A DNA stretch of 17,577 nt from Acidimicrobiia bacterium (GTDB lineage Bacteria > Actinomycetota > Acidimicrobiia > Acidimicrobiales > AC-14), in the NCBI GenBank assembly GCA_019243595.1, contig JAFAUA010000537.1:1-17577 (forward strand). Direction: 5' to 3'. Every line of letters starts with the position of its first letter. Within the stretch, counting starts at the first letter, position 1. The notes below the pieces were generated by a model. It was not told the DNA's origin. It did not search any database and was given only the letters and a program-made list of their open reading frames with translations. A program made the position numbers and the translations under genes. This document shows positions 6,476 to 13,150 of the stretch, piece after piece.

Positions 6476-7441
6476 ATGCCTTCGCACGAGCTGACCTTCG
6501 GAGTGTTCATCCCTCAGGGCTGGAAGATGGAGCTGGTCTCCATCGAGGATCCGCAGGCGAAGTGGGCCAAGGCGGTGGAGATCGCTACCTTGGCCGAGGA
6601 GTCCGGTCTCGACTCGCTCTGGGTCTACGACCACTTCCACAACGTGCCTGTGCCCGCGCACGAGACGATGTTCGAGTGTTGGACGACGCTGGCCGCCGTC
6701 TCCCAGCGCACCAGCCGCATCAAGCTCGGGCAGATGGTGGGGTGCGCGCCGTACCGCAATCCCGGCCTGCTGGCGAAGATCACGTCGAACATCGACGTCA
6801 TGAGTGGCGGCCGCCTCATCTGGGGCGTCGGCGCCGGCTGGTACGACCACGAGTTCAAGGGCTACGGCTACGAGTTCCCGCCGGCCAAGGACCGCATCCG
6901 CATGCTGCGGGAGACCGTCGAGATCGTGAAGGCCATGTGGACCGAGCCCGATGTCTCGTACAAGGGAAAGTTCTTCACGCTCGACGGCGCCCAGTGCGAC
7001 CCCAAGCCCGTGCAGCAGCCGCACCCCGAAGTCTTGATCGGCGGGGGAGGCGAGCAGCTCACCCTCCGGGTCGTCGCCCGCCACGCCGACGCCGCCAACT
7101 TCGGCGGCAAGCCCCACGAGTGGCAGCACAAGGCCGAGGTGCTGCAGCAGCACTGCAAGGACGTCGGCCGCGACTACGACGAGATCCGCAAGACGATTTC
7201 GGCGGAGGTCTTCATCCGGGAGACCGAGAAGGAGATCGTCGACGGCGGTACGAGGTCGCCGTGGGGCGAGCCGTTCGACTCCTGGCAGGCCGGCAACCTC
7301 GTCGGCACGCCCGAGCAGGTCGCGGAGAAGATCCGCACCTACGTCGACCTCGGCTGCACCGGCTTCTACCCGTGGTGCAGCGACTACCCCGACACCGAGT
7401 CGCTGCGCCTGTTCGCCAAGGTGGCAGCCGAGCTCAGGTAA
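6476..7441 (+). CDS. LLM-class F420-dependent oxidoreductase
   Basis: A 321-residue TIM-barrel oxidoreductase of the bacterial luciferase-like monooxygenase family, the F420-using branch common in actinobacteria. Recognisable stretches are the N-terminal FGVFIPQGW, ESGLDSLWVYDHF at about residues 42-54, MSGGRLIWGVGAGWYDHEF in the middle (the glycine-rich phosphate-binding region), PEVLIGGGGEQL, and the C-terminal GTPEQVAEKI. Length is normal for the family. ATG 6476 is used; there is no Shine-Dalgarno and a -10-like hexamer lies six bases upstream, so the mRNA may be leaderless. It is a single gene, divergent from the hydrolase-VOC-pirin operon and followed by a tRNA on the opposite strand. 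The substrate, and whether it is a reductase or dehydrogenase, are unknown. Confidence 0.9.
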   Translation: MPSHELTFGVFIPQGWKMELVSIEDPQAKWAKAVEIATLAEESGLDSLWVYDHFHNVPVPAHETMFECWTTLAAVSQRTSRIKLGQMVGCAPYRNPGLLAKITSNIDVMSGGRLIWGVGAGWYDHEFKGYGYEFPPAKDRIRMLRETVEIVKAMWTEPDVSYKGKFFTLDGAQCDPKPVQQPHPEVLIGGGGEQLTLRVVARHADAANFGGKPHEWQHKAEVLQQHCKDVGRDYDEIRKTISAEVFIRETEKEIVDGGTRSPWGEPFDSWQAGNLVGTPEQVAEKIRTYVDLGCTGFYPWCSDYPDTESLRLFAKVAAELR

Positions 7442-7471
7442 GGCTGCGCTCTAGGCCCACGCTCCCTCGCA

Positions 7472-7548
7472 TGGCGCCCCCGGCAGGACTCGAACCCGCG
7501 GCCTTGTCGTTAGAAGCGACTTGCTCTATCCACCTGAGCTACGGGGGC
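7472..7548 (-). tRNA. tRNA-Arg (anticodon UCU)
   Basis: A complete cloverleaf on the minus strand, 77 nt including an encoded CCA (7474-7472). The acceptor arm GCCCCCG/CGGGGGC pairs fully, the D stem is GCTC/GAGC, and the T arm GCGGG/CCTGC has one G-T pair around TTCGAGT. The anticodon loop CTTCTAA gives UCU at 7514-7512, which reads AGA codons. The first pair of the anticodon stem is an A-A mismatch and the other four pair normally. AGA is a rare codon in such GC-rich DNA. Confidence 0.96.
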
Positions 7549-7573
7549 GTCTCACGGTAACCTGCGAAATAGT

Positions 7574-7587
7574 CGAACATACGTTCG
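7574..7587. promoter_or_regulatory. LexA/SOS box
   Basis: CGAACATACGTTCG is a perfect 5-4-5 palindrome and matches every position of the CGAACRNRYGTTYG consensus known for LexA sites in Bacillus and mycobacteria. It lies 21 bases before the chosen start of the endonuclease-like gene and 26-39 bases upstream of the tRNA-Arg 5' end. LexA control of the endonuclease gene is therefore likely, and an effect on the tRNA promoter is possible. No clear -35/-10 pair could be placed with confidence. Confidence 0.7.
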
Positions 7588-7608
7588 TACCATGAGGTGC
7601 ACTGGCTC

Positions 7609-7923
7609 GTGGCCCATCACACGAAAGACAAGGGTGACCTCGGTGTTGCGAAGGCACACGCGGACCTCGTTTCACAGGGCTATGTCGTCCTCTTCCCTGC
7701 CACTGAACATGCGCCGTTCGACCTCGTTGCCTATCGAGACGGTGTATTCGAACGGGTGCAGGTGAAGTACCGGTCAGTGAGCTCCGGCCGGCTACAGGTG
7801 GCGTTTCGCTCATTCTGGGCTGACCGACACGGGACTCACGAGCGACCGGTCGACAAGACCCAGGTAAACGTTCTCTGCATCTACTGTCCCGAGACCGATG
7901 AGTGCTACTACCCCGGCCCGTGA
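7609..7923 (+). CDS. small PD-(D/E)XK endonuclease-like protein (group I intron endonuclease type)
   Basis: A 104-residue protein beginning MAHHTKDKGDLGVAKAHADL, then VVLFPATEHAPFDLVAY and VQVKYR. The pattern Asp38 followed by Gln51-x-Lys53 is the PD-(D/E)XK core in the PD-Xn-QXK form known from the I-Ssp6803I family of intron-linked endonucleases (Pfam PDDEXK_5). Start: GTG 7609 is preceded at eight bases by GAGGTG (7595-7600); the GTG at 7597 would overlap that site and lacks its own. It sits between a tRNA-Arg and a tRNA-Arg-like pseudogene and just downstream of a perfect SOS box. It may be a free-standing nuclease domesticated from a homing element. Cleavage activity and target are inferred from fold only. 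Codon use is less GC-biased than that of its neighbours, which fits horizontal origin. Confidence 0.75.
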   Translation: MAHHTKDKGDLGVAKAHADLVSQGYVVLFPATEHAPFDLVAYRDGVFERVQVKYRSVSSGRLQVAFRSFWADRHGTHERPVDKTQVNVLCIYCPETDECYYPGP

Positions 7924-8201
7924 ACCACGGTTCATGCATCTCGCTTCGAGTAACCCCCGCACGCAATAACCAGGCGGTGGGAGTCGCGCTCGCTGCGTTA
8001 TTCCGCCTCATGCCGTCTCCGGTCGCTAACTAAGCCGCCTGAACTGGTCTCTCTTCTCTAAGGAGCGGGTCGCACGTTCGAGTCGTGCCAGGGGCGCAAC
8101 CAGCTAACTCTCCGCGCACCCGTACGCGTGCCCTCGTTGCCGACGCTGAGCGAAGCGTAGACCGTAGGTTTCCCGACGGAATCAGACCTCGGGAGGCCAT
8201 G
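7924..8201. other. intergenic accessory region
   Basis: About 280 bases between the endonuclease-like gene and the antiporter. It starts with a short palindrome TGAACC-AC-GGTTCA (7921-7934) overlapping the endonuclease stop. The tRNA-like pseudogene occupies 8034-8096. After it, ACGCT (8142-8146) and AGCGT (8153-8157) could form a weak hairpin. No protein-coding frame with a credible start or composition is seen, and the promoter of the antiporter gene must lie here. The antiporter ribosome site GGGAGG is at 8191-8196. Confidence 0.5.
8034..8096 (+). pseudogene. decayed tRNA-Arg-like gene
   Basis: The 3' half is well preserved. T stem GCACG/CGTGC is perfect around TTCGAGT (8077-8083), followed by CAGGGGC (8089-8095) and discriminator G. 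The anticodon arm TCTCT-TCTCTAA-GGAGC (8050-8066) keeps three normal pairs and one wobble, with TCT in the anticodon position, but C instead of the invariant U at position 33. The 5' acceptor is recognisable as GCCGCCTG (8034-8041), one base longer than the GCCCCTG expected. Only eight bases remain where position 8 to 26 with the D arm should be, so it cannot fold as a normal tRNA. There is no CCA directly after the discriminator. It is not a copy of the nearby tRNA-Arg, since the acceptor and T stems differ. It may be a dead tRNA or a remnant attachment site. Confidence 0.6.
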
Positions 8202-9443
8202 ATGCCGCACGTTTCGTTCGCCAGCCTGGTCGTCGTTTCGGCCATTGCCGTTGCTGCCCCGCTGCTTGTCGGCATGTTCCCGAAGATCCGGGTCCCGGCG
8301 GTCGTGTTCGAGATCGTCGCTGGCATCGTCGTCGGGCCCCACGGTCTGAAGCTCGTGAAGCGGGTGGATGTGCCGGTGCAGATCCTCGCCCTCGTCGGGC
8401 TCGCGTTCCTGCTGTTCCTGGCCGGCCTCGAGATCGACCTCGAGCGGCTGCGGGGCCGGCTCCTTCGCCTCGCCGGCGTGGGCTTCGTGGCAACCCTCGC
8501 GCTGGGCCTGGGCGTCGGCTTCATCTTCAAATCGGCGGGCACCGTTCGCTCGCCGCTGTTTCTCGCCATCGCGCTGGCCGCCACCTCGCTTGGACTCGTC
8601 GTGCCGGTGCTCAAGGACGCCGGCCAGGCGTCGACCGAACTCGGTCAGCTCACGATCGCCGCGTCTTCGGTTGCCGACTTCGGCGCGGTGGTGCTTCTCA
8701 CGTTGTTCTTCTCGGGTGAGCACTCGACGGGGACCGCGGCCAAGCTCGTCCTCCTGGTCGGGTTCGCGATCCTCGCGGGCGTCGCCGCCTTCGCGCTCTC
8801 ACGGCTCAACCGCTCCATGAGGTTCGGCAACGTGTTGATCAAACTCCAGGACACGACCGCCGAGATCAGGGTCCGTATCGCTGTGCTGCTGCTCATCGGC
8901 TTTGTGGCCATGGCCGAGCGCTTCGGCCTGGAGACGATTTTGGGGGCGTTCATCGCCGGAGGCATCCTCAGCCTCGTCGACCGCGACACGAGTACCCATC
9001 CCAATTTCCGGCTCAAGCTCGACGCGATCGGTTACGGATTCGTGGTGCCGGTGTTCTTCGTCACCAGCGGACTGCGGTTCGACCTCGGCGCCCTGCTGCA
9101 CAGCCCGTCGGCCTTCGCACGCGTCCCGTTGTTCCTTCTCGCTCTTCTCGTCGTCCGGGGCGTCCCAGCGGCTTTCTACCGGCGGTCCGTGGGGGCGCGC
9201 GGGGCCGTTGCCGCCGGCTTGCTCCAGGCGACCTCTCTGCCCTTTATCGTGACGGCGACGGAGATCGGTGTGCTCCTGCACCTGATCCGGCCTGTGAACG
9301 GCGCAGCGCTGGTGAGTGCCGGCCTTCTCTCCGTTGTGCTCTTCCCACCGATCGCACTCGCGCTGCTCCGAAAGGACACAGAAGCAAAGCCCGCCGCCCC
9401 CATGCCCGTCGGGTTGGAGCGGGTGGCCGGCCGGCCGATGTAG
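8202..9443 (+). CDS. cation:proton antiporter, CPA2 family
   Basis: A 413-residue polytopic membrane protein with about 12 hydrophobic helices, of the Na+/H+ exchanger (CPA2, KefB/GerN-like) fold. Characteristic stretches are the GLKL region after EIVAGIVVGPHG, LLFLAGLEIDLERL near residues 68-81, ATSLGLVVPVLKDAG in the inverted repeat, and FFVTSGLRFDLGALL in the second half. It would exchange K+ or Na+ for protons across the cytoplasmic membrane. There is no C-terminal RCK/TrkA-N regulatory domain, so it is the short form. Two adjacent ATGs occur; 8202 is preferred over 8199 because GGGAGG ends five bases upstream. It is transcribed alone and ends five bases from the convergent molybdoenzyme operon, with no obvious terminator between. 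Confidence 0.9.
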   Translation: MPHVSFASLVVVSAIAVAAPLLVGMFPKIRVPAVVFEIVAGIVVGPHGLKLVKRVDVPVQILALVGLAFLLFLAGLEIDLERLRGRLLRLAGVGFVATLALGLGVGFIFKSAGTVRSPLFLAIALAATSLGLVVPVLKDAGQASTELGQLTIAASSVADFGAVVLLTLFFSGEHSTGTAAKLVLLVGFAILAGVAAFALSRLNRSMRFGNVLIKLQDTTAEIRVRIAVLLLIGFVAMAERFGLETILGAFIAGGILSLVDRDTSTHPNFRLKLDAIGYGFVVPVFFVTSGLRFDLGALLHSPSAFARVPLFLLALLVVRGVPAAFYRRSVGARGAVAAGLLQATSLPFIVTATEIGVLLHLIRPVNGAALVSAGLLSVVLFPPIALALLRKDTEAKPAAPMPVGLERVAGRPM

Positions 9444-9448
9444 ACGAC

Positions 9449-9889
9449 TCAGGCGGCGGCTCGACGCCGGAAGCCGCGCACGACGAGGACCGCCGTCGCA
9501 AGGCCCCACACCACGCCCAGAACCGCGGCCAGGTTGGCGGTGTAGTTGTGCGGCAACGAGCTGGGGTTGTGAAGCACGCTCGCGTAGTTGCGGACGAGCG
9601 GATAGGAGAACAGGGCCAGGCACCCGGAGACGATCAGCGCGGCCTGCACAGCGGCGCGGCCTCGTCGGGGCGCGGCCCGGGCGACGAGCACACCGACGAG
9701 CAGGATCAGGGGCGCGAAGAGCAGGTCGTGCAGGAGGGCACCCCCGACCACGAACGTGGCCAGGTTGGCGGGTCGGGTGTCGACGTGGTGCTGCAACAGC
9801 CCGCGCAGTCCGTAGGCGATCACGCCCCATCCAACGACTGCGCTGACCCAGAAGAGACGTCCGCCGAGGCGGTGCTCGGGCTCGATCAC
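9449..9889 (-). CDS. small four-helix membrane protein next to molybdoenzyme
   Basis: A 146-residue membrane protein not recognised as a named family. Hydrophobic helices lie at about 11-31, 46-71, 78-97 and 117-138, and the tail FRRRAAA is basic, which puts the C-terminus inside. Histidines at 34-35, 54, 107 and 114 and a conserved-looking NPSSLPHNYTANL before the last helix are the only polar features. GTG 9889-9887 overlaps the molybdoenzyme stop as GTGA, so translation is coupled and a physical or functional link to that enzyme is likely. It could be an accessory or electron-transfer subunit or an assembly helper. Neither a haem site nor a transport motif can be claimed. Confidence 0.75.
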   Translation of the reverse strand: MIEPEHRLGGRLFWVSAVVGWGVIAYGLRGLLQHHVDTRPANLATFVVGGALLHDLLFAPLILLVGVLVARAAPRRGRAAVQAALIVSGCLALFSYPLVRNYASVLHNPSSLPHNYTANLAAVLGVVWGLATAVLVVRGFRRRAAA

Positions 9890-11106
9890 TCGACCACGAG
9901 CCTTGTCACCCACTTGGTCTGGTTGACGCCCGGGCGCCCGGGACCGATCAGGCGGAGCGGATAGCCGTGATCGAGGCCGATGCGTTCGCCATTGAGGTGG
10001 GTTGCCAACAGGGTGTCGGCGTCGTGCGCCTGGGCGTGGTTCAGCGCCGAGGTGCTGTAGGGGCTGCCCTGCTCGAGGGATTCGACGCGCGCGGTGGCGC
10101 CTGGTCTGGCCCCGGCCATCACGAGGAGGTCGCGCACACGAACGCCCCGCCAGAGCGCCGAGTAGCTCCAGCCCTCGACGCACGAGATCGGCAGCGTCGC
10201 GTGGTGGGCGGACATTGACGCCAGCTCGTCGGCGGTGAAGGAGAGTGGTCGTCGTACTTTGCCTTCCACGACGAAGCGATAGTTGGCAGACGTCGCGGTG
10301 TGAAGCACGCCCGCATTGGCGGCGCTGCGGTTCACAGGGCGGCCCTGTGGGCCGACGGCGGGGTCGCGCGGCGCCAGCAACGCCAGCCGCCGGAGGGGCG
10401 TCACCGTCTGGCCGACGGTCGCGATCGTGAGGGCGCCGGCCGCTCCGAAAACCGTGGCCAGCAGGCCCCGGCGGGTGAGCCCGGGGTGTGAGCCCTCGGC
10501 GACGGTGCCCAGCACCGGGTCGGCCGCCGCCAGCGCCGGGCGCCTGCTCGGTCGGCGCAACGCTTGGCGGGCGATGGCCCACTTGGCGCCCAGGTGGGCG
10601 ATGAGGGCGCCGATCGTGACCCACGCCACCCAGTAGTGGGCGGCCGGGAACCCGAAGCGCCACGGGTACCACTGGGCCACGTTGGCGATCCCGGAGAAGA
10701 CCATGAAGATGCCGCCCGCGACCAGCGGAAACAGACCGATCCGCTCGACTAGATGGGTGGCGCTCTTCACGGCGGGCAACGAGACGAAGCGCGGCCAGAC
10801 CACCCAGAGCTTGGCGAGCAGCACGGGCATCGACGCGATTCCGGCGGCCACGTGTATGCCCTGGGTGATCCGGTACAGCCCGGCCGGACGCGACGGGACG
10901 GGAAGCCAGCTCAGGGGGTGCTGGTGAAGGTGGGAGTAGAGCCCGGTGAGGAAGCAGACGCTGAAGAGGACACCGAGGCTCGCGCCCAGGAACGCCGCCA
11001 GGCGCTCGTCGCGCAGCGCGCTCCGGTACGCGTGCTGATGGAGGGGCAGGTCGGGATCCGTTGTGAGCTCGTGCACTCGTTCGACGAGTGCTTCACGCGC
11101 AGGCAT
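9886..11106 (-). CDS. membrane cytochrome b / sulfite-oxidase-fold molybdopterin oxidoreductase with internal Tat signal
   Basis: A 406-residue fusion. Residues 36-177 hold four hydrophobic helices with histidines (His85, His118, His157, His171) placed as in diheme cytochrome b modules. A twin-arginine motif TRRGLL (211-216) then leads into a fifth helix to about 235. From about 265 to 400 is a sulfite-oxidase-type molybdopterin domain, with Cys309 in PISCVEGWSYSALWRGV as the likely molybdenum ligand. The catalytic domain should therefore lie outside, after Sec insertion of helices 1-4 and Tat export of the rest. This five-helix Sec/Tat design is known for molybdoproteins of high-GC Gram-positives. 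ATG 11106 has GGGAG upstream and overlaps the methyltransferase by 14 bases. It resembles MsrP-MsrQ fused in reverse order; the substrate is unknown. Confidence 0.88.
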   Translation of the reverse strand: MPAREALVERVHELTTDPDLPLHQHAYRSALRDERLAAFLGASLGVLFSVCFLTGLYSHLHQHPLSWLPVPSRPAGLYRITQGIHVAAGIASMPVLLAKLWVVWPRFVSLPAVKSATHLVERIGLFPLVAGGIFMVFSGIANVAQWYPWRFGFPAAHYWVAWVTIGALIAHLGAKWAIARQALRRPSRRPALAAADPVLGTVAEGSHPGLTRRGLLATVFGAAGALTIATVGQTVTPLRRLALLAPRDPAVGPQGRPVNRSAANAGVLHTATSANYRFVVEGKVRRPLSFTADELASMSAHHATLPISCVEGWSYSALWRGVRVRDLLVMAGARPGATARVESLEQGSPYSTSALNHAQAHDADTLLATHLNGERIGLDHGYPLRLIGPGRPGVNQTKWVTRLVVE

Positions 11107-11713
11107 CGCGCTCCCGCGAGTTGCGGTGCTCCAGCGAGGCGATCCAGCGACCGTCGACCTGCTCCACCCCGCGCACCGAGAGCCCGGCGTCGGACGCGAG
11201 TGCATAGATGGCGTCGCAGCCGACGGTCGCCCACGGAAACCACGGTCCCACCTCAGCGTTGCGCTCCAGTCGAGCCCGGCACGAGCGCCATCCCGTCCCC
11301 GGCGGCTCTGCCTCGGCGACGATCTCCCCGTCCGGGTCCAGCAGCGCCGCGCACCGACGCAGCAGTCGCGCCGGATCCCCGCCGATGCCGATGTTGCCGT
11401 CGAGAAGGAGCACGGTTCCCCACCGTCCGCGTCCTGGCAGGGGATCGAACACCGACCGTTGGAGGACCGCGCAACCCTTGCTCCGGGCCAGCGCCACCGC
11501 GCCCGGCGCCGGGTCGACGCCGAGCGCCATGACGCCCTGGCGCGCCAACGTGTCGAGCACTCGACCCGGGCCGCAGCCCACGTCCAGCACCGGCGCCGGC
11601 AGCCGAGCGAGAAGGCGGCGCTCCGCGGGTGAGGAAGGCGCGTGCCAGCGCGACGGTTCCAGCGTCAGCGGCCGGCCGCCGTCGTCACGGAGGAGCAGGC
11701 GGGCCGCCGTCAC
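11093..11713 (-). CDS. class I SAM-dependent methyltransferase
   Basis: A 206-residue Rossmann-fold methyltransferase. Motif I is LDVGCGPGR at residues 43-51, the acidic end of strand 2 is GVDPAP (65-70), and motif IV is read as LLLDGNIGIGG around 102-112. The substrate-binding part is short. GTG 11713-11711 overlaps the upstream transferase stop as GTGA and has GAGGG upstream, so this start is preferred to any further in-frame codon. It lies between a DUF2064-type transferase and a membrane molybdoenzyme, inside a glycosyltransferase operon, which suggests methylation of a sugar, glycan or small-molecule intermediate. The acceptor atom (O, N, S, or As by analogy to arsenosugar genes) is not determined. 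Confidence 0.85.
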   Translation of the reverse strand: MTAARLLLRDDGGRPLTLEPSRWHAPSSPAERRLLARLPAPVLDVGCGPGRVLDTLARQGVMALGVDPAPGAVALARSKGCAVLQRSVFDPLPGRGRWGTVLLLDGNIGIGGDPARLLRRCAALLDPDGEIVAEAEPPGTGWRSCRARLERNAEVGPWFPWATVGCDAIYALASDAGLSVRGVEQVDGRWIASLEHRNSRERDACA

Positions 11714-12381
11714 GACGCCCTCGCCGAGGCAGCCCCGGCCCACTCGCGCCATGCACCCGCGGTCCGGCTGTCGGGGATTGCGGTCGCGACGGCTGCCAGG
11801 TCGGCGAACGTGTCGATGTCGCGGTGAGTCTGGACCGTGCGTACCTGCAAGCCGAGAGCTTGCAGGCGCGCCAGCTGTGCAGCGCCAGTGCAGGCGCTGC
11901 TCATCGGCACGCCGCCGAACACCCGGCGAGGGTCCGTACCGCGCAGTCCGATCGTCCACCAGCCGCCGTCGGTGGCCGGGCCGAGCACAGCGGCCCGGGG
12001 TTGGGAGACGACCATCTCGAGGAGGGCGTCGAGCTCGGCGGACGTGACTTGAGGCGTGTCCATCCCGATCTGCACACCCCAGCCACCGGTGAGCGGCCAG
12101 GTGGTGGCCCACGCGTGCGCGAGACGTTCGGCCAGACCACGACCGTGCTGCGGCACGACACGCATGCCTGCGGGCAGCCACTCGCCGCGCACGCCGTCGA
12201 GGGCCACGATCTTGTGATCGGCGCCGCACCCGGCGACGGCGGCGAGCGTGTCGGCCAGGGCCGCCTCGGCAACGGCCGCCGCCTCGGCAGGGGAGAGCGG
12301 CGGGCAAAGCCTCGTCTTCACCCGCCCTGGCACCGGGGCCTTGGCCATGACCAGGACGTGGACCTGCGCGCGAGCCTTCAA
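11710..12381 (-). CDS. DUF2064 / TIGR04282-type nucleotide-sugar transferase-like protein
   Basis: A 223-residue protein with the GT-A/nucleotidyltransferase-like N-terminus VHVLVMAKAPVPGRVKTRL, the signature of the TIGR04282 (DUF2064) group. IGMDTPQVT (about 112-120) is the metal-site region and GPATDGGWWTIGL (about 143-155) the second family motif. This family is named in databases after rSAM/selenodomain or arsenosugar gene neighbourhoods, but no radical-SAM gene is visible here. Start: TTG 12381-12379 overlaps the GT2 stop as TTGA. The only nearby ATG (12348) would cut the first beta strand, so TTG is preferred. It probably acts with the adjacent GT2 enzyme to build an unknown glycosylated product. 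Confidence 0.85.
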   Translation of the reverse strand: MKARAQVHVLVMAKAPVPGRVKTRLCPPLSPAEAAAVAEAALADTLAAVAGCGADHKIVALDGVRGEWLPAGMRVVPQHGRGLAERLAHAWATTWPLTGGWGVQIGMDTPQVTSAELDALLEMVVSQPRAAVLGPATDGGWWTIGLRGTDPRRVFGGVPMSSACTGAAQLARLQALGLQVRTVQTHRDIDTFADLAAVATAIPDSRTAGAWREWAGAASARAS

Positions 12382-13028
12382 CGCAGCACCCGGCTCATGT
12401 CGCGTACGGCGCCCAACGTGCCCCGAACGGTTCCGGTGACCTTGGAGCGCCCGGTCCGCGGGGCGTAGGGGACGTCGACCTCGTCAACTCGCCACCCGGC
12501 GTCGATTGCGCGCAGCACCATCTCCAGTGGCCACCCCGAGCGCCGGTCGACGATGCCGAGGTGGCGGAGAGGATCACACCGGGCGGCGCGCATCGGGCCG
12601 AGGTCGCGTAGGGCGACGCCGCACCGGCGTCGAAGCTCGAACGCCAGCGCGGCATTGGCAACACGGGCGTGGAGCGGCCACGCTCCGACCGCTGTCGGGC
12701 GCCGGGCGCCGACCACCAGGTCGGCGTCGTCGGCCAGCACCGGGCCGGCCACGAGGGTCAGGTCGGCGGGGTCGAGCGATCCGTCGCCGTCCATGAAGCA
12801 GACGACGCCGTCTGTCGGGGAGGCGGCGCGGAGCCCGGCCCAGCTCGCCGACCCGAAGCCGCGCACGGGCTCGGTAACCACCGTCGCCCCGAGGTCAGCG
12901 GCAAGAGCACCGGAGCCATCCGTGGAACCGTTGTCGACGACGATCGCCCGATAGCCGGCCGGCATGGCGCCGAGCAGGGCCGGCAAAGCGCCCGCCTCGT
13001 CGAGCACGGGGATGACGACGTCAGGCAT
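12378..13028 (-). CDS. GT2-family glycosyltransferase (dolichyl-phosphate-sugar synthase-like)
   Basis: A 216-residue soluble GT-A enzyme. The N-terminus MPDVVIPVLDEAGAL, then VDNGSTDGS (32-40) and the metal-binding D80-G-D82 in FMDGDGSLDP are the standard family 2 features. It lacks membrane helices and ends with SKVTGTVRGTLGA, as in DPM1-like or TIGR04283-like enzymes. The likely product is a sugar transferred from a nucleotide donor to a lipid phosphate or small acceptor. ATG 13028 has AAGGA upstream; a longer open frame reaching to 13166 would run across the divergent promoter and is rejected. It is the first gene of the leftward five-gene operon and overlaps the next gene by four bases. 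Confidence 0.9.
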   Translation of the reverse strand: MPDVVIPVLDEAGALPALLGAMPAGYRAIVVDNGSTDGSGALAADLGATVVTEPVRGFGSASWAGLRAASPTDGVVCFMDGDGSLDPADLTLVAGPVLADDADLVVGARRPTAVGAWPLHARVANAALAFELRRRCGVALRDLGPMRAARCDPLRHLGIVDRRSGWPLEMVLRAIDAGWRVDEVDVPYAPRTGRSKVTGTVRGTLGAVRDMSRVLR

Positions 13029-13150
13029 CACGTCCTTGTAACCCGGCGGACCATTACGAGCCGAGTGCGAAGTCCTCACGATTCGCTGAACAATCCGCTG
13101 GGGATGGTGCCTGCCCCCACTCGCGTCGGCATCATGATTGGATGCCCGTG
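13029..13150. promoter_or_regulatory. divergent promoter region between the two arms of the glycan block
   Basis: These 122 bases separate the leftward GT2 operon and the rightward response-regulator operon and must hold both promoters, making it the likely target of the response regulator. A CATGAT hexamer (13133-13138) is a possible -10 for the rightward arm. No convincing -35/-10 pair, direct-repeat operator or hairpin could be assigned. The AAGGA ribosome site of the GT2 gene is within 13034-13038. Confidence 0.45.

Noticed and set aside
7473..7560. Protein-like string APPAGLEPAALSLEATC
   Set aside because: This is the translation of the antisense of tRNA-Arg, a well-known false ORF; the similar string GTTRTCDPLL near 8050-8095 arises the same way from the tRNA pseudogene.
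7592..7600. ATG 7592 or GTG 7597 as the endonuclease start
   Set aside because: ATG 7592 is in another frame; GTG 7597 overlaps the GAGGTG that serves GTG 7609 at good spacing.
7549..8096. Group I intron interrupting a tRNA-Arg, with the endonuclease as intron ORF
   Set aside because: The 3' exon-like half is present, but no matching 5' tRNA half is found on the plus strand upstream of the endonuclease gene, and no terminal G precedes the exon.
7472..8096. Element bounded by attL/attR at tRNA-Arg
   Set aside because: The two tRNA sequences are in opposite orientation and differ in acceptor and T stems; no integrase gene is present in between.
9444..9448. Terminator between antiporter and convergent membrane-protein gene
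   Set aside because: Only five bases separate the stops, and no GC-rich hairpin with a T tract is visible around them.
11093..12381. Arsenosugar biosynthesis assignment for the DUF2064 protein and methyltransferase
   Set aside because: The database name comes from other gene neighbourhoods; no radical-SAM ArsS or arsenite-type methyltransferase cysteine set is visible here.
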